Assembly: GCA_009782175.1 (NCBI GenBank)
Contig: WRKR01000023.1
Location: forward strand, 1 to 44,434
Direction of reading: 5' to 3'
From: Cystobacterineae bacterium
GTDB lineage: Bacteria > Myxococcota > Myxococcia > Myxococcales > Myxococcaceae
Length of the DNA: 44,434 nucleotides
The notes beneath the pieces are model-generated. The model ran no database searches. It was not told where the DNA came from and was given only the letters and a program-made list of their open reading frames with translations. The number at the start of each line of letters is the position of its first letter. Positions within the stretch are counted from its first letter, which is position 1. This document shows, piece by piece, positions 18,602 to 27,954 of the stretch. The position numbers were made by a program, and so were the translations under genes.

Positions 18602-19227
18602 GCTCCCCTCTGCCTTCACCTCTGCGCCTCATCAGCATAGGCGCCATGGGCTTGGCCGCCTTCGTCGTCCTCGCTTCCTGGTTGGATCTCCTGCAAAGCT
18701 TTTCACCTATCAACACTTCTGAAATACGCCACGTCGCCCTCCAACAGGAGTCCCTCTTTTCAAAGCTTTATAAAAAAGAAGCGCCTGTCTCCGCAGAAGC
18801 TCTCGTTTCTTTTTTTGAAGCTTATCAGTCCGGCCTTAACGAAATGCGTCTCCTGCGTGCCTTCATCCTGTTTGGCTTGTCCATATGTGCCACCTCGCTG
18901 TTTATGTCAGGCTGGCGCTTGGTGTTTAAAAGGGGGCCCCCACGGCCGCCAATGGCACGCAGGCTCTCGAAAATGGCATTGGCCTGCGCCATTTTCCGTA
19001 CATTGGATGGTGCTCAATCCGCAGCTCTGGCTCGACGCTCAGGTGCCGCATTTGATGCTCTCTTTAAAGCCAATGCTTCGCAAAGCATGGAAACAAGCCT
19101 GGCTACTTTCTCTGTTGTTTTTACGTTTTTTGTCGTCGCCCTCTTCTTGTGGATTTGGCGCTATTTCCAAGCCCCCAAAACCCTGGCCTCGCTGGAAACA
19201 CCTCCTTTGCCACCTCCTCCCACTTAA
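18598..19227 (+). CDS. Membrane protein of unknown function
   Basis: 209 residues with about three membrane helices: near 13-31 (ISIGAMGLAAFVVLASWL), near 83-105 (LRAFILFGLSICATSLFMSGW), and near 166-187 (ATFSVVFTFFVVALFLWIW). A soluble helical loop lies between the first two. Starts at GTG 18598, overlapping the DUF1844 stop. I recognise no family. It is 63 bases upstream of clpB. Confidence 0.7.
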   Translation: MSSPLPSPLRLISIGAMGLAAFVVLASWLDLLQSFSPINTSEIRHVALQQESLFSKLYKKEAPVSAEALVSFFEAYQSGLNEMRLLRAFILFGLSICATSLFMSGWRLVFKRGPPRPPMARRLSKMALACAIFRTLDGAQSAALARRSGAAFDALFKANASQSMETSLATFSVVFTFFVVALFLWIWRYFQAPKTLASLETPPLPPPPT

Positions 19228-19290
19228 ATTTTTGGCCAGCATAACCAGCATAAGGCTTGCGCAAACGCGAAGCACCCTTAGGTTCTAAGC

Positions 19291-21891
19291 ATGCGCGTCG
19301 ATAACTTCACCGTAAAAGCCCAAGAAGCCCTGCACAACGGGCAAAGCCTGGCCCGTCGTCAAGACAACCCCAATTATGAGCCGGAACATTTGGCCGCCGC
19401 CTTGCTCGAGCAAACAGATGGAATTGCCACGCCCATTCTGCGCCGCATCGGCACAGACACCAAACTCCTTAAACAACGCCTCGACGAAGCCCTGGGAAGG
19501 CTCCCTACTATACAAGGCGGGGCAGGCTCAACCCTCTCACAACGCCTCCTCAAACTTTTGGACAAAGCCGAAGACGAAGCCAAAAGCATGCAAGACGAAT
19601 TCGTCAGCTCAGAGCATCTGCTGTTGGCGCTTGCTCAAGACAAAGAAAACATCGGCGAGTTGCTCAAAAGCTCCGGCGTCACCAAAGAGCGCATTTTGGC
19701 TGCACTCAAAGAAGTTCGCGGCTCCGCGCGCGTCGTCAGCCAGGACGCGGAAAGCACCTATCAAGCCTTGGAAAAATATGGCAGGGACTTGACTCAGGCA
19801 GCCAAGGCAGGAAAGTTGGATCCTGTCATCGGCCGCGATGAAGAAATCCGCCGCACCATCCAAGTCCTCTCCAGGCGCACAAAAAACAACCCCGTCCTCA
19901 TCGGCGAGCCAGGCGTAGGGAAAACAGCCATTATTGAGGGCCTCGCCCGCAGAATGGTGGATGGAGATGTGCCCGAAAATTTAAAACGAAAACGTCTCAT
20001 CTCCCTGGATTTGGGGGCGATGATTGCTGGAGCCAAATTCCGCGGCGAGTTTGAAGAGCGCCTCAAAGCTGTCCTTAAAGAAGTGGCCACTGCCAGCGGT
20101 GAAATTATTCTGTTTATAGATGAGCTGCACACCATTGTCGGCGCAGGCAAGGCAGAGGGTGCCATGGACGCAGGCAACATGCTCAAACCCGCTCTCGCTC
20201 GCGGCGAATTGCATTGCATCGGCGCTACCACTTTGGATGAATATCGAAAACACATTGAGAAAGATGCCGCCCTCGAGCGCCGCTTCCAACCTGTGCTCGT
20301 CAAGGAGCCCACTGTCCAGGATACCATCAGCATTTTAAGAGGCCTCAAAGAGCGCTATGAAGTCCACCACGGCGTCCACATCCAGGACTCCGCCATCATC
20401 TCCGCCGCCACCCTTTCAAACCGCTATATTTCAGATCGCTTCTTGCCCGACAAAGCCATTGATCTGCTCGACGAAGCCAGCGCTAAACTCCGCATCGAAA
20501 TAGACTCCATGCCCATGGAAATTGACGATGTGCGCAGAAAACTCATGCAACTTGAAATTGAACGCGAAGGCCTCAAAAAAGAGTCCGACGCCCACTCCCT
20601 TGAGCGCTTAGGCCTTCTTGAAGCCGAAATTTCAAACCTCAATGAAAAATTCTCCACACTCAAAGCACACTGGGAAACAGAAAAATCTCTCATTTTGAGC
20701 ATCCGAGAAATTAAAGAAAACATTGAGCGCACTCGAAATGAGCAAGCCAATGCAGAGCGCCAAGGCAACCTCAACAAAGCAGCTGAGCTCAAATATGGAG
20801 CCCTTCCAAGCTTTGAAAAAGAGCTGCACACGCAAACAGGAAAACTCAATGAGCTGCAAAAAAACCAACGCTTCCTCAAAGAGGAGGTGGATGCGGAAGA
20901 CATTGCAGCCGTTGTGGCCAAGTGGACCAACATCCCCGTCTCAAAACTTTTAGAGGGTGAAATACAAAAACTTGTGAGCATGGAAGAGCGTCTTGCAACA
21001 CGCGTCATCGGACAACACGGCGCGCTTGAAGCTGTCTCCAACGCCGTCAGGCGGGCAAGGAGTGGTTTGAGCGACACCGAGCGCCCCATCGGCTCTTTTA
21101 TTTTCCTGGGCTCCACGGGTGTAGGAAAAACCGAGACGGCCGTTGCTCTCGCAGAGTTTTTGTTTGATGATGAGAAGGCTGTTATTCGCATTGATATGTC
21201 AGAATATATGGAAAAACACTCCATCTCCCGCCTCATCGGCGCCCCCCCCGGTTATGTGGGCTATGACGAAGGCGGACAACTCACCGAAGTCGTCCGCCGC
21301 CGCCCTTATGCCGTCATCTTGTTTGACGAAATTGAAAAAGCCCATTCAGATGTTTTTAACTTGCTCTTGCAAATTCTGGATGTGGGCCGCCTCACAGACA
21401 GCCAGGGGAGAACGGTGGATTTTAAAAACACTGTCCTCATTATGACTTCCAATATTGGAGCCCAACTCATCCAGGAAGCCATTTCAGAACAAAACCCCAC
21501 TTTAGACGCAAAAACACGAGCCCAAATCCAAGAGATGTTAAAGCTGCACTTCAAACCTGAATTCCTCAACCGCATTGATGAGCTCATTATCTTCGAGCCA
21601 CTCAAAGCTGAAGACATGTCCAAAATTATCGACTTGCAGCTTATGCGTACAGATAAACTCTTGTCCGACAAACGCTTGCGGCTTGTCATCTCTCAAAACG
21701 CACGCCAGTTTTTGACGCAACGTGGATATGATCTCAACTATGGAGCAAGGCCACTGAAACGCGCCATTCAAAAACACCTGCTCAACCCCCTGGCCATCCA
21801 AATCCTCAACGGGGAATTTATCCCCGGGGACTCCATAGAAGTGGATGTCCAACACGAGCAGCTTTTTTTCAAAGCTCAGGCTCGCGCTTAG
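19291..21891 (+). CDS. clpB: Disaggregase ClpB (Hsp100)
   Basis: 866 residues, the standard ClpB length. It unfolds aggregated proteins together with DnaK. Order: N-domain (two Clp_N repeats), first AAA+ with Walker A GEPGVGKT (near 205) and Walker B IILFIDE, the long coiled-coil middle domain (about 400-525), second AAA+ with GSTGVGKT (near 607) and [11 protein letters not shown], then the C-terminal domain. The GAPPGYVGY pore loop is present. No ClpP-binding loop is evident, as expected. No clear heat-shock promoter or CIRCE repeat is visible in the 63-base gap. Its last 23 bases overlap the converging membrane-protein gene. Confidence 0.98.
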   Translation: MRVDNFTVKAQEALHNGQSLARRQDNPNYEPEHLAAALLEQTDGIATPILRRIGTDTKLLKQRLDEALGRLPTIQGGAGSTLSQRLLKLLDKAEDEAKSMQDEFVSSEHLLLALAQDKENIGELLKSSGVTKERILAALKEVRGSARVVSQDAESTYQALEKYGRDLTQAAKAGKLDPVIGRDEEIRRTIQVLSRRTKNNPVLIGEPGVGKTAIIEGLARRMVDGDVPENLKRKRLISLDLGAMIAGAKFRGEFEERLKAVLKEVATASGEIILFIDELHTIVGAGKAEGAMDAGNMLKPALARGELHCIGATTLDEYRKHIEKDAALERRFQPVLVKEPTVQDTISILRGLKERYEVHHGVHIQDSAIISAATLSNRYISDRFLPDKAIDLLDEASAKLRIEIDSMPMEIDDVRRKLMQLEIEREGLKKESDAHSLERLGLLEAEISNLNEKFSTLKAHWETEKSLILSIREIKENIERTRNEQANAERQGNLNKAAELKYGALPSFEKELHTQTGKLNELQKNQRFLKEEVDAEDIAAVVAKWTNIPVSKLLEGEIQKLVSMEERLATRVIGQHGALEAVSNAVRRARSGLSDTERPIGSFIFLGSTGVGKTETAVALAEFLFDDEKAVIRIDMSEYMEKHSISRLIGAPPGYVGYDEGGQLTEVVRRRPYAVILFDEIEKAHSDVFNLLLQILDVGRLTDSQGRTVDFKNTVLIMTSNIGAQLIQEAISEQNPTLDAKTRAQIQEMLKLHFKPEFLNRIDELIIFEPLKAEDMSKIIDLQLMRTDKLLSDKRLRLVISQNARQFLTQRGYDLNYGARPLKRAIQKHLLNPLAIQILNGEFIPGDSIEVDVQHEQLFFKAQARA

Positions 21892-22621
21892 CTTCTTCCG
21901 TTGCTTCAGTTTCGCTCGAAGCTTCTGTTGCTTCACCCACAACCTCCGCTTGCCGGGCTTGCTCTGCAAGGTGCTCAGCGGAAAAAGCACCTCTGTTGAT
22001 GTTGCCGACGTTGATGTTGTCGGTGTTGATGTCGTTGGCGTTGATGTTGTCGGTGTTTATGTTGTGGGTGTTTATGTTGTCGGTATTTATATTGTCTATG
22101 TTGCTCTCATCGGTGTTTGCAGAAGTAGAAAGCCATTGCACATAATAACGTTCATTGGCCTTTGAAAAGGCCTGGGCTTTCTCTTGGGCTTTGCGAAAGA
22201 AATATTCTCCGCACCGGGCAAAGCCCCATGCCCAAAACAACCCCGTTATAAACCAAAACAGACAGGACAATGCATAAAATGGAAGCTCTGAAAACCTTTC
22301 AAAACCAAACAAAGCGGTATGCAAAATAAGCCAAAAGAAGAAAGCACATGTTCCTCCCATCAAAACAAATGAGGTTGTTTGGATGGGAAAAATTCTGGCC
22401 ACAACCCAAGCAATGGGAGCAAACACAATCCACAGCCACGCATTCCAGGCCCAACCCCCTAAAACATTTGCAATGAGTGGCGAAGGGCTTGAAAAAACCA
22501 TTTCCACTATCCAAGCGCTTATCCAACTTCCTATAACGGTAGAAGCTACACCAAGCCCACAAGCCAGGGTTCCATGCCTTGCTTTCATCTCCCATGAGGA
22601 CCAGACGGAAGGTTTTTTCAT
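21869..22621 (-). CDS. Four-helix membrane protein with Asn-rich pentad tail
   Basis: 250 residues. Four membrane helices in about 15-137 (for example [20 protein letters not shown] and [20 protein letters not shown]) are followed by a soluble tail. The tail holds eight five-residue units around [15 protein letters not shown] (about 170-209), then an acidic Glu/Ala-rich end. No family recognised. The ATG at 22621 is three bases after the truA stop, so it is in the kinase-truA unit. It overlaps clpB tail-to-tail by 23 bases. Confidence 0.7.
   Translation of the reverse strand: MKKPSVWSSWEMKARHGTLACGLGVASTVIGSWISAWIVEMVFSSPSPLIANVLGGWAWNAWLWIVFAPIAWVVARIFPIQTTSFVLMGGTCAFFFWLILHTALFGFERFSELPFYALSCLFWFITGLFWAWGFARCGEYFFRKAQEKAQAFSKANERYYVQWLSTSANTDESNIDNINTDNINTHNINTDNINANDINTDNINVGNINRGAFSAEHLAEQARQAEVVGEATEASSETEATEEAKREPEL
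21995..22114 (-). repeat. Eight 15-bp in-frame tandem units
   Basis: Units based on GTTGATGTTGTCGGT (plus strand) run head to tail and code for pentads IN-TDN/THN/ANDIN on the minus strand. Units 2 and 4 are identical; others differ by one to seven bases. Confidence 0.9.
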
Positions 22622-22624
22622 CGC

Positions 22625-23422
22625 TTATTCCTCTTCTGCGTCAGCATTGTTAAGCAACACGGTGTGGCTCCCATGCGCTCTCTCACCAAAAACAATTTCT
22701 TCCAAAACCAAACCATGGGGCGGTGCCGTTGGGCCGGCCGCACAACGGTTTTTTTGGGCAAGCACGCTCCCTATCCATTCAGGTGGACGACGGCCTTTGC
22801 CAACCTCCACGAGGCTTCCCACCATGCTGCGGATCATATGCTTTAAAAATGCCGTTCCTTTGAAGGTGCATATAACCTCGTCTCCACTTTTTCCCTCTAT
22901 GTGGGAAAGCTCCAGCCTCCTTATGGGGTGACGCGCTTCGCAGTCCGAGGCACGGAAAGAGGAGAAGTCGTGGCTGCCGAGCAAAAATTCTGCGCCTTTT
23001 TGCATTGCCTCCACCTCAAGCGGTTTAAAAATTTGCCAGTGAGTGAAGCGTCGCAAAGGGGAGCGACAGGGGCGGTTGGAAATATAATAAGCATAGCGTT
23101 TGTTTTTGGACATGTGGCGAGGGTGAAAATCATCCGCAACCACACAAGCATCCACAACAGCAATGTCTAAGGGCAAACGTGCATTGACACCTTTAATAAA
23201 AGCCCGAAGAGGCAACTCCTTCAGCGCATCAAACACCGCCACTTGCCGCCGCGCATGCACCCCTGCATCTGTTCTGCCGCCCACCCAAAGCGATACGGGC
23301 GCTCCCAACAAATCGGCCAACGCAGTTTGTATGCAAGCTTGAATGCTCAGCCCATTGGCTTGCGTCTGCCAACCGACATAATTCGTTCCTTCATATTCCA
23401 GGTATAGCTGGATGCGGGCCAT
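22625..23422 (-). CDS. truA: tRNA pseudouridine(38-40) synthase TruA
   Basis: 265 residues, standard length. It converts uridines 38-40 of many tRNAs to pseudouridine. The catalytic Asp lies in GGRTDAGVHA. Other motifs: LEYEGTNYVGWQ, YAYYISN, LLGSHDFSSFR and FLKHMIRSMVGSLVEVG. It lies three bases behind the kinase gene, hence co-translated. Confidence 0.96.
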   Translation of the reverse strand: MARIQLYLEYEGTNYVGWQTQANGLSIQACIQTALADLLGAPVSLWVGGRTDAGVHARRQVAVFDALKELPLRAFIKGVNARLPLDIAVVDACVVADDFHPRHMSKNKRYAYYISNRPCRSPLRRFTHWQIFKPLEVEAMQKGAEFLLGSHDFSSFRASDCEARHPIRRLELSHIEGKSGDEVICTFKGTAFLKHMIRSMVGSLVEVGKGRRPPEWIGSVLAQKNRCAAGPTAPPHGLVLEEIVFGERAHGSHTVLLNNADAEEE

Positions 23423-23425
23423 GAG

Positions 23426-24613
23426 TTAGCGATATTTCGCCCAGTCCTCAACAATGCGTTTGGTCAACTCTGCAACACCCATTCTATGTTGCCTGGCAGC
23501 TTTTTCAATTTTCACAAACACCTCTGCCGCAAGCTCAATGCTCACCAGAGGGCTTCTTCCTTCTTCTTCTCCAAATGTTTCGAATGGCCAAATATCCATT
23601 TCACCCGTAACAATGTCGTGCTCTGCTTCCATTGAGCCAACAGAAGGCATAAATTGCGCAGAAGGCGTCGGCTGGGAAGAGGGGTTTGTTTTTAACTCAT
23701 CCCCAAACAACTGCTTGAGGAAATTGGCCAAATGCGTGTTAGTGGGGTTGAATTCGTGCTGCGACAAAAACTGGTTAATGGCTGACTGCATTTCCCAAGC
23801 GCTCTGGTAGCGGTTTTCGCGGTTTTTCTCCAGGGCCTTCATCAATATCTCTTCAACAGCCTGAGGAATATCCGCCATAAAATAAGAGGGGGAATAAATT
23901 TTCCCATCAATAATGGAGCGCACAACGGCCGCTTCAGACTCTCCCGTAAACAACCTGAACCCCGTCATGCATTCATAGAGCACAACACCCAATGAAAAAA
24001 TATCATTGCGACCATCCAAAACATGGCCGCAACATTGCTCCGGGCTCATATAGCTGAGCTTGCCTTTCACCTCGCCAACATCGGTTTGAACAATTTGGTT
24101 GGAAGCTTTGGCAATCCCAAAATCCAAAATCTTCACCGTCCCATCAAAAGAAACAAAAATGTTTTCCGGCGTAATATCCCTGTGGACAATGTTTAAATGC
24201 GCACCATTGGCATCCGCTTTTTGGTGGGCATAATAAAGCCCTTCGCAAACGGAGCTTGCAATTTTGAGTGCATATTCCATGGGGAAACCAATGCCTTTGG
24301 CTTGCGCCTTCGCCATAATCTTCCGCATGTCGCGACCAAAAATATATTCCATCGCGATGAAATAGGAGTCGTTGATTTTTCCTAAGTCATAAATTTGGAC
24401 AATGTTGGGGTGTGAGAGCTGCGCCGCCAACTTCGCCTCATTCAAAAACATGCGGACAAAATTCTGCTGCGACGAGAGATGGGGGCGGATCCGTTTAATA
24501 ACTATTGTCTTCTGAAAACCTTCCATCCCTTCTTGGCGCGCAAGAAAAATTTCTGCCATCCCACCTATGGCAAGCTTATCCAATAAGGTATATTTTCCAA
24601 ATCCCACAGACAT
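23426..24613 (-). CDS. Soluble Hanks-type Ser/Thr protein kinase
   Basis: 395 residues. The kinase domain (about 5-270) has a glycine loop LAIGGMAEIF, the VIKRI lysine, HRDITPEN catalytic loop, DFGIAKA and MSPEQCC activation segment. The style (AIGGMAEIFLA, HRDITPEN) is common in Myxococcota. No membrane helix or extracellular sensor is present, so it acts in the cytoplasm. About 120 C-terminal residues are non-kinase; the end (MGVAELTKRIVEDWAKYR) looks like a small helical element. ATG 24613 is the family-like start; TTG 24622 is also open. Operon partners are truA and a membrane protein, an unusual grouping. Confidence 0.93.
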   Translation of the reverse strand: MSVGFGKYTLLDKLAIGGMAEIFLARQEGMEGFQKTIVIKRIRPHLSSQQNFVRMFLNEAKLAAQLSHPNIVQIYDLGKINDSYFIAMEYIFGRDMRKIMAKAQAKGIGFPMEYALKIASSVCEGLYYAHQKADANGAHLNIVHRDITPENIFVSFDGTVKILDFGIAKASNQIVQTDVGEVKGKLSYMSPEQCCGHVLDGRNDIFSLGVVLYECMTGFRLFTGESEAAVVRSIIDGKIYSPSYFMADIPQAVEEILMKALEKNRENRYQSAWEMQSAINQFLSQHEFNPTNTHLANFLKQLFGDELKTNPSSQPTPSAQFMPSVGSMEAEHDIVTGEMDIWPFETFGEEEGRSPLVSIELAAEVFVKIEKAARQHRMGVAELTKRIVEDWAKYR

Positions 24614-24660
24614 GTCGGCCAACTTAAGTCATGCATTCTAGCGACGAAGCTTAGGCAAAC

Positions 24661-27525
24661 CTAGCAAGAATTGGTTGTGCCTCCATTTTGCTCGTTCGCA
24701 AGCCAAACACAGCACAAATTTCTATCCCCATGGCTGTTATTCACCCGGGACACCGGAGGCCAAAACTTCTTGCTCGCCACACAAGCCAAAGGAAAAACAG
24801 CACGCTGCCGGGAATATGGGTGCGGCCAGGGCTCCTCTGTAAGTGCCAACGCTGTATGCGGTGCCCCCTTAAGTAGGTTGTCATTGGGCGGTTGCTTGCC
24901 TTCTTCTATTTCTCGAATTTCCCTTCGGATCTCCACCATCGCGTCGCAAAACCTGTCCAGCTCCTCTTTGCTTTCACTCTCTGTGGGCTCCACCATCAAC
25001 GTGCCCGCTACAGGAAAGGACACTGTGGGCGCGTGAAACCCATAGTCCATGAGGCGCTTGGCAACGTCCTCTACTTCCACCCCAATGGATTTGAAGCCGC
25101 GCAAATCCAAAATACACTCGTGGGCCACCCAGCCGCGCGCACCTATAAACACCACAGGGAAATGCTCCCGCAAACGCCTGGCAATATAGTTGGCATTCAC
25201 AATGGCCACCTTCGTCGCCTGCGTCAGGCCCTTCGCCCCCATCAACTTTACATAGGCCCAGGAAATCAGAAGAATGCTCGCACTCCCCAAAGGCGCCGCG
25301 GACACAGGGCCCAAGTCCCCACGCTCTATGCGCTCTGTCATCGGGTGCTTGGGCAAAAAGGGAATCAGGTGTGGCGCCACACAAATGGGGCCCGCCCCAG
25401 GGCCACCACCCCCATGCGGTATGGCAAAGGTTTTGTGCAAATTTAAATGGCAAACATCCGCCCCCAACTCCGCCGGACGGCAAATGCCAACCAAAGCATT
25501 CATGTTCGCCCCATCCATGTATACCTGTGCGCCGGCCTCGTGTACCCGCTTGCATATTTCAACAATCCGGTCATCAAATACGCCATAGGTGGAGGGGTAT
25601 GTCACCATCAGCGCGGCAACACGCCCAGCATGCGCATGGAGTTTTTTTTGCAAATCCTCCATGTCCACGTTCCCCTTCCCGTCACAACGCACAGGGCTTA
25701 TGCGAAAGCCAGCCATTTTTGCAGAAGCCGGGTTGGTTCCATGCGCAGACTCCGGAATCAAACAAATGTCGCGCTGCTGCTCAGCACAACTTTCATGGTA
25801 TTGGCGAATCGCCATCAGCCCCGCAAACTCCCCCTGGGCCCCTGAGTTGGGCATGAAAGAAACGCCCGAAAACCCCGTCACCTCCTTCAGCACTGCTGAC
25901 AGCTCCTCCACAAGCTCTGCATAGCCTTGCCATTGCTCTTTGGGGGCAAAGGGGTGGAGGTTTGCAAAGGCAGGCCAACTCAACGGCTCCATCTGGCTTG
26001 CCGCCGTCAACTTCATGGTGCATGAGCCTAAAGGAATCATCGCATCCGCCAGAGACAAGTCCTTGGCCTCCAGAGAATGCATATAGCGAAGCATTTGCGT
26101 TTCACTTCGGCATTGGCGAAACACAGGGTGGCTTAAAAACGGCGTCTGCCGCTTGAGTGCCTCCGGCAAATAAACCGAAGGCGACTGAAACCAGGCTTCG
26201 CTGTGGCCTTTCAAACTACCCTCTGCGAAAATGCCTAAAACCTGCAAAACCTCCGCCTGCGTCGTCAACTCGTCCAGGGAAATGCCAATGCCTGTCTCCC
26301 CCAGGCTTCTTAAGTTTATGTGCGCGGCATGCGCCCTTTGCAAAACAGCCTCCGCTTGCGCTTTGCTGCTGCAACACACATGCAAGGTGTCAAAGAAGAA
26401 AGCGTGCTTGAGGGAAAACCCCGCATGCTTGAGTCCTTCTGCCAAAGCAGAGGCAAACTGGTGAATTCGGCTTGCAATGGCTTTGAGGCCGTCGGGGCCG
26501 TGGTAGACGGCATACATGCTGGCCATCACCGCCAACAACACCTGAGCGGTGCAAATGTTGCTGGTCGCTTTTTCGCGGCGTATATGCTGCTCGCGCGTCT
26601 GCAATGCCATGCGAAGCGCGCTGTTTCCTTTGGCGTCTATGGAGCGCCCAATCAGCCGGCCGGGCATGTGCCTGGCATGGCTTTGCCTGGTTGCGAAAAA
26701 CGCGGCATGCGGCCCCCCCAAACCCATGGGTATGCCAAAGCGCTGGGTGGAGCCCACCACCACATCGGCCCCCCACTCTCCCGGGGGCGTCAGCAAACAC
26801 AACGCCAACAAATCGGCTGCAACAACCAGCTGAATGCCTTGCTTTCGCAAGTCGCTTGCAAACGCGCGCATGTCCACCACCGCGCCGTCTGTCGCAGGGT
26901 ATTGCGTCAGCACACCAAAAAAGTCCGCCCCCAAGGGGGTGGAAAATTCGTCCCCAACCACCACCTCTATGCCCAAAGGTTTGGCGCGCGTCTGCACCAC
27001 GGCAATGGTTTGGGGGTGGCACTTCTCACTCACAAAAAAACGCGTCGCCTGGCTTTTGGAGGCCGCCAGCAACATTGTCATCCCTTCGGCTGCAGCGGTG
27101 CCTTCGTCAAGCAATGAGGCATTGGCTATTTCCATGCCCGTCAACTCCACCACCATCGTCTGAAAATTCATTAAAGCTTCCAGACGTCCCTGGGCCAATT
27201 CCGCCTGGTAGGGGGTATAGTGGGTATACCAGCAGGGGTTTTCAAAAATGTTGCGCAAAATAACCCGGGGGCAATGGTTTCCATGGTAGCCCATGCCCAT
27301 CAGCGAGCGCCATACCTTGTTTTTCGCTGCCAACTGAGACAGCTCCTTTAGCAACTCGGCTTCCGTCTTCGGCTCCTCCAAATGCAAGGGAGTTTGAAGC
27401 CGAAGCTCTTCAAGCACCACCTCCTCCATGAGTTGCTCAGCAGAATCCACACCCAACAGCTCCAACATTTCCTGAAGTTGTTGGGGAGAAGGGCCTATGT
27501 GACGCTCTGAAAAAAAACCTTGCAT
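24661..27525 (-). CDS. gcvP: Glycine dehydrogenase (decarboxylating), P-protein
   Basis: 954 residues, a full-length single-chain P-protein. It decarboxylates glycine with PLP and passes the aminomethyl group to GcvH. SERHIGPS marks the start, and the PLP lysine is in HLNLHKTFAIPHGGGGPG. SAHGTNPASA is another landmark. The C-terminus extends past the usual TYSRQRAVFP by about 40 residues ending in TTNSC. I chose ATG 27525; GTG 27537 upstream is in frame. It ends the gcvT-gcvH-gcvP unit, 33 bases after gcvH. Confidence 0.97.
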   Translation of the reverse strand: MQGFFSERHIGPSPQQLQEMLELLGVDSAEQLMEEVVLEELRLQTPLHLEEPKTEAELLKELSQLAAKNKVWRSLMGMGYHGNHCPRVILRNIFENPCWYTHYTPYQAELAQGRLEALMNFQTMVVELTGMEIANASLLDEGTAAAEGMTMLLAASKSQATRFFVSEKCHPQTIAVVQTRAKPLGIEVVVGDEFSTPLGADFFGVLTQYPATDGAVVDMRAFASDLRKQGIQLVVAADLLALCLLTPPGEWGADVVVGSTQRFGIPMGLGGPHAAFFATRQSHARHMPGRLIGRSIDAKGNSALRMALQTREQHIRREKATSNICTAQVLLAVMASMYAVYHGPDGLKAIASRIHQFASALAEGLKHAGFSLKHAFFFDTLHVCCSSKAQAEAVLQRAHAAHINLRSLGETGIGISLDELTTQAEVLQVLGIFAEGSLKGHSEAWFQSPSVYLPEALKRQTPFLSHPVFRQCRSETQMLRYMHSLEAKDLSLADAMIPLGSCTMKLTAASQMEPLSWPAFANLHPFAPKEQWQGYAELVEELSAVLKEVTGFSGVSFMPNSGAQGEFAGLMAIRQYHESCAEQQRDICLIPESAHGTNPASAKMAGFRISPVRCDGKGNVDMEDLQKKLHAHAGRVAALMVTYPSTYGVFDDRIVEICKRVHEAGAQVYMDGANMNALVGICRPAELGADVCHLNLHKTFAIPHGGGGPGAGPICVAPHLIPFLPKHPMTERIERGDLGPVSAAPLGSASILLISWAYVKLMGAKGLTQATKVAIVNANYIARRLREHFPVVFIGARGWVAHECILDLRGFKSIGVEVEDVAKRLMDYGFHAPTVSFPVAGTLMVEPTESESKEELDRFCDAMVEIRREIREIEEGKQPPNDNLLKGAPHTALALTEEPWPHPYSRQRAVFPLACVASKKFWPPVSRVNNSHGDRNLCCVWLANEQNGGTTNSC

Positions 27526-27558
27526 ATCATTCTTCACTTTGGGGTTTCGGGGGAGAGG

Positions 27559-27954
27559 TTATTGCCCAAGAAGAAAGTCCTTGTAGGCCGAAGCCCCCAT
27601 CAACGCCTCCATCTCTTCGGGTTGGCTCATCTCTATCTCTATCATCCAACCTTTCTCATAGGGCTCTGCATTCACCAACTGCGGACTTGTCGCAAGCGCT
27701 TCATTCACGCGCAACACCTTGCCGCTTATGGGTGCAAACAATTCACTGACGGCTTTTGTTGACTCCACAACACCAAAAGCTTTGCCCGCCACCACCATGC
27801 TTCCCACCTCGGGCAACTCCACAAAAACAATGTCGCCCAGCGTGTCCTGCGCATGAAAAGAAATGCCCACAACCGCAATATGGCCATTTCTTCTAACCCA
27901 CTCGTGGTCTTGCGTATATTTGAGTCCCTCAGGAATTTGTCCTTCCATTTTCAT
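27559..27954 (-). CDS. gcvH: Glycine cleavage system H-protein
   Basis: 131 residues, the usual size. It carries the aminomethyl group on a lipoyl-lysine, which here is the Lys in VESTKAVSEL. Other motifs: YTQDHEWVRR, LGDIVFVELPEVG and NEALATSPQLVN. The ATG overlaps the gcvT stop as ATGA, with AAAGG four bases upstream. The lipoate-attachment enzymes are not in the window. Confidence 0.97.
   Translation of the reverse strand: MKMEGQIPEGLKYTQDHEWVRRNGHIAVVGISFHAQDTLGDIVFVELPEVGSMVVAGKAFGVVESTKAVSELFAPISGKVLRVNEALATSPQLVNAEPYEKGWMIEIEMSQPEEMEALMGASAYKDFLLGQ

Noticed and set aside
19228-19290. CIRCE or sigma-32-type heat-shock promoter before clpB
   Set aside because: No TTAGCACTC-N9-GAGTGCTAA repeat and no clear sigma-32 boxes are visible in the 63-base gap.
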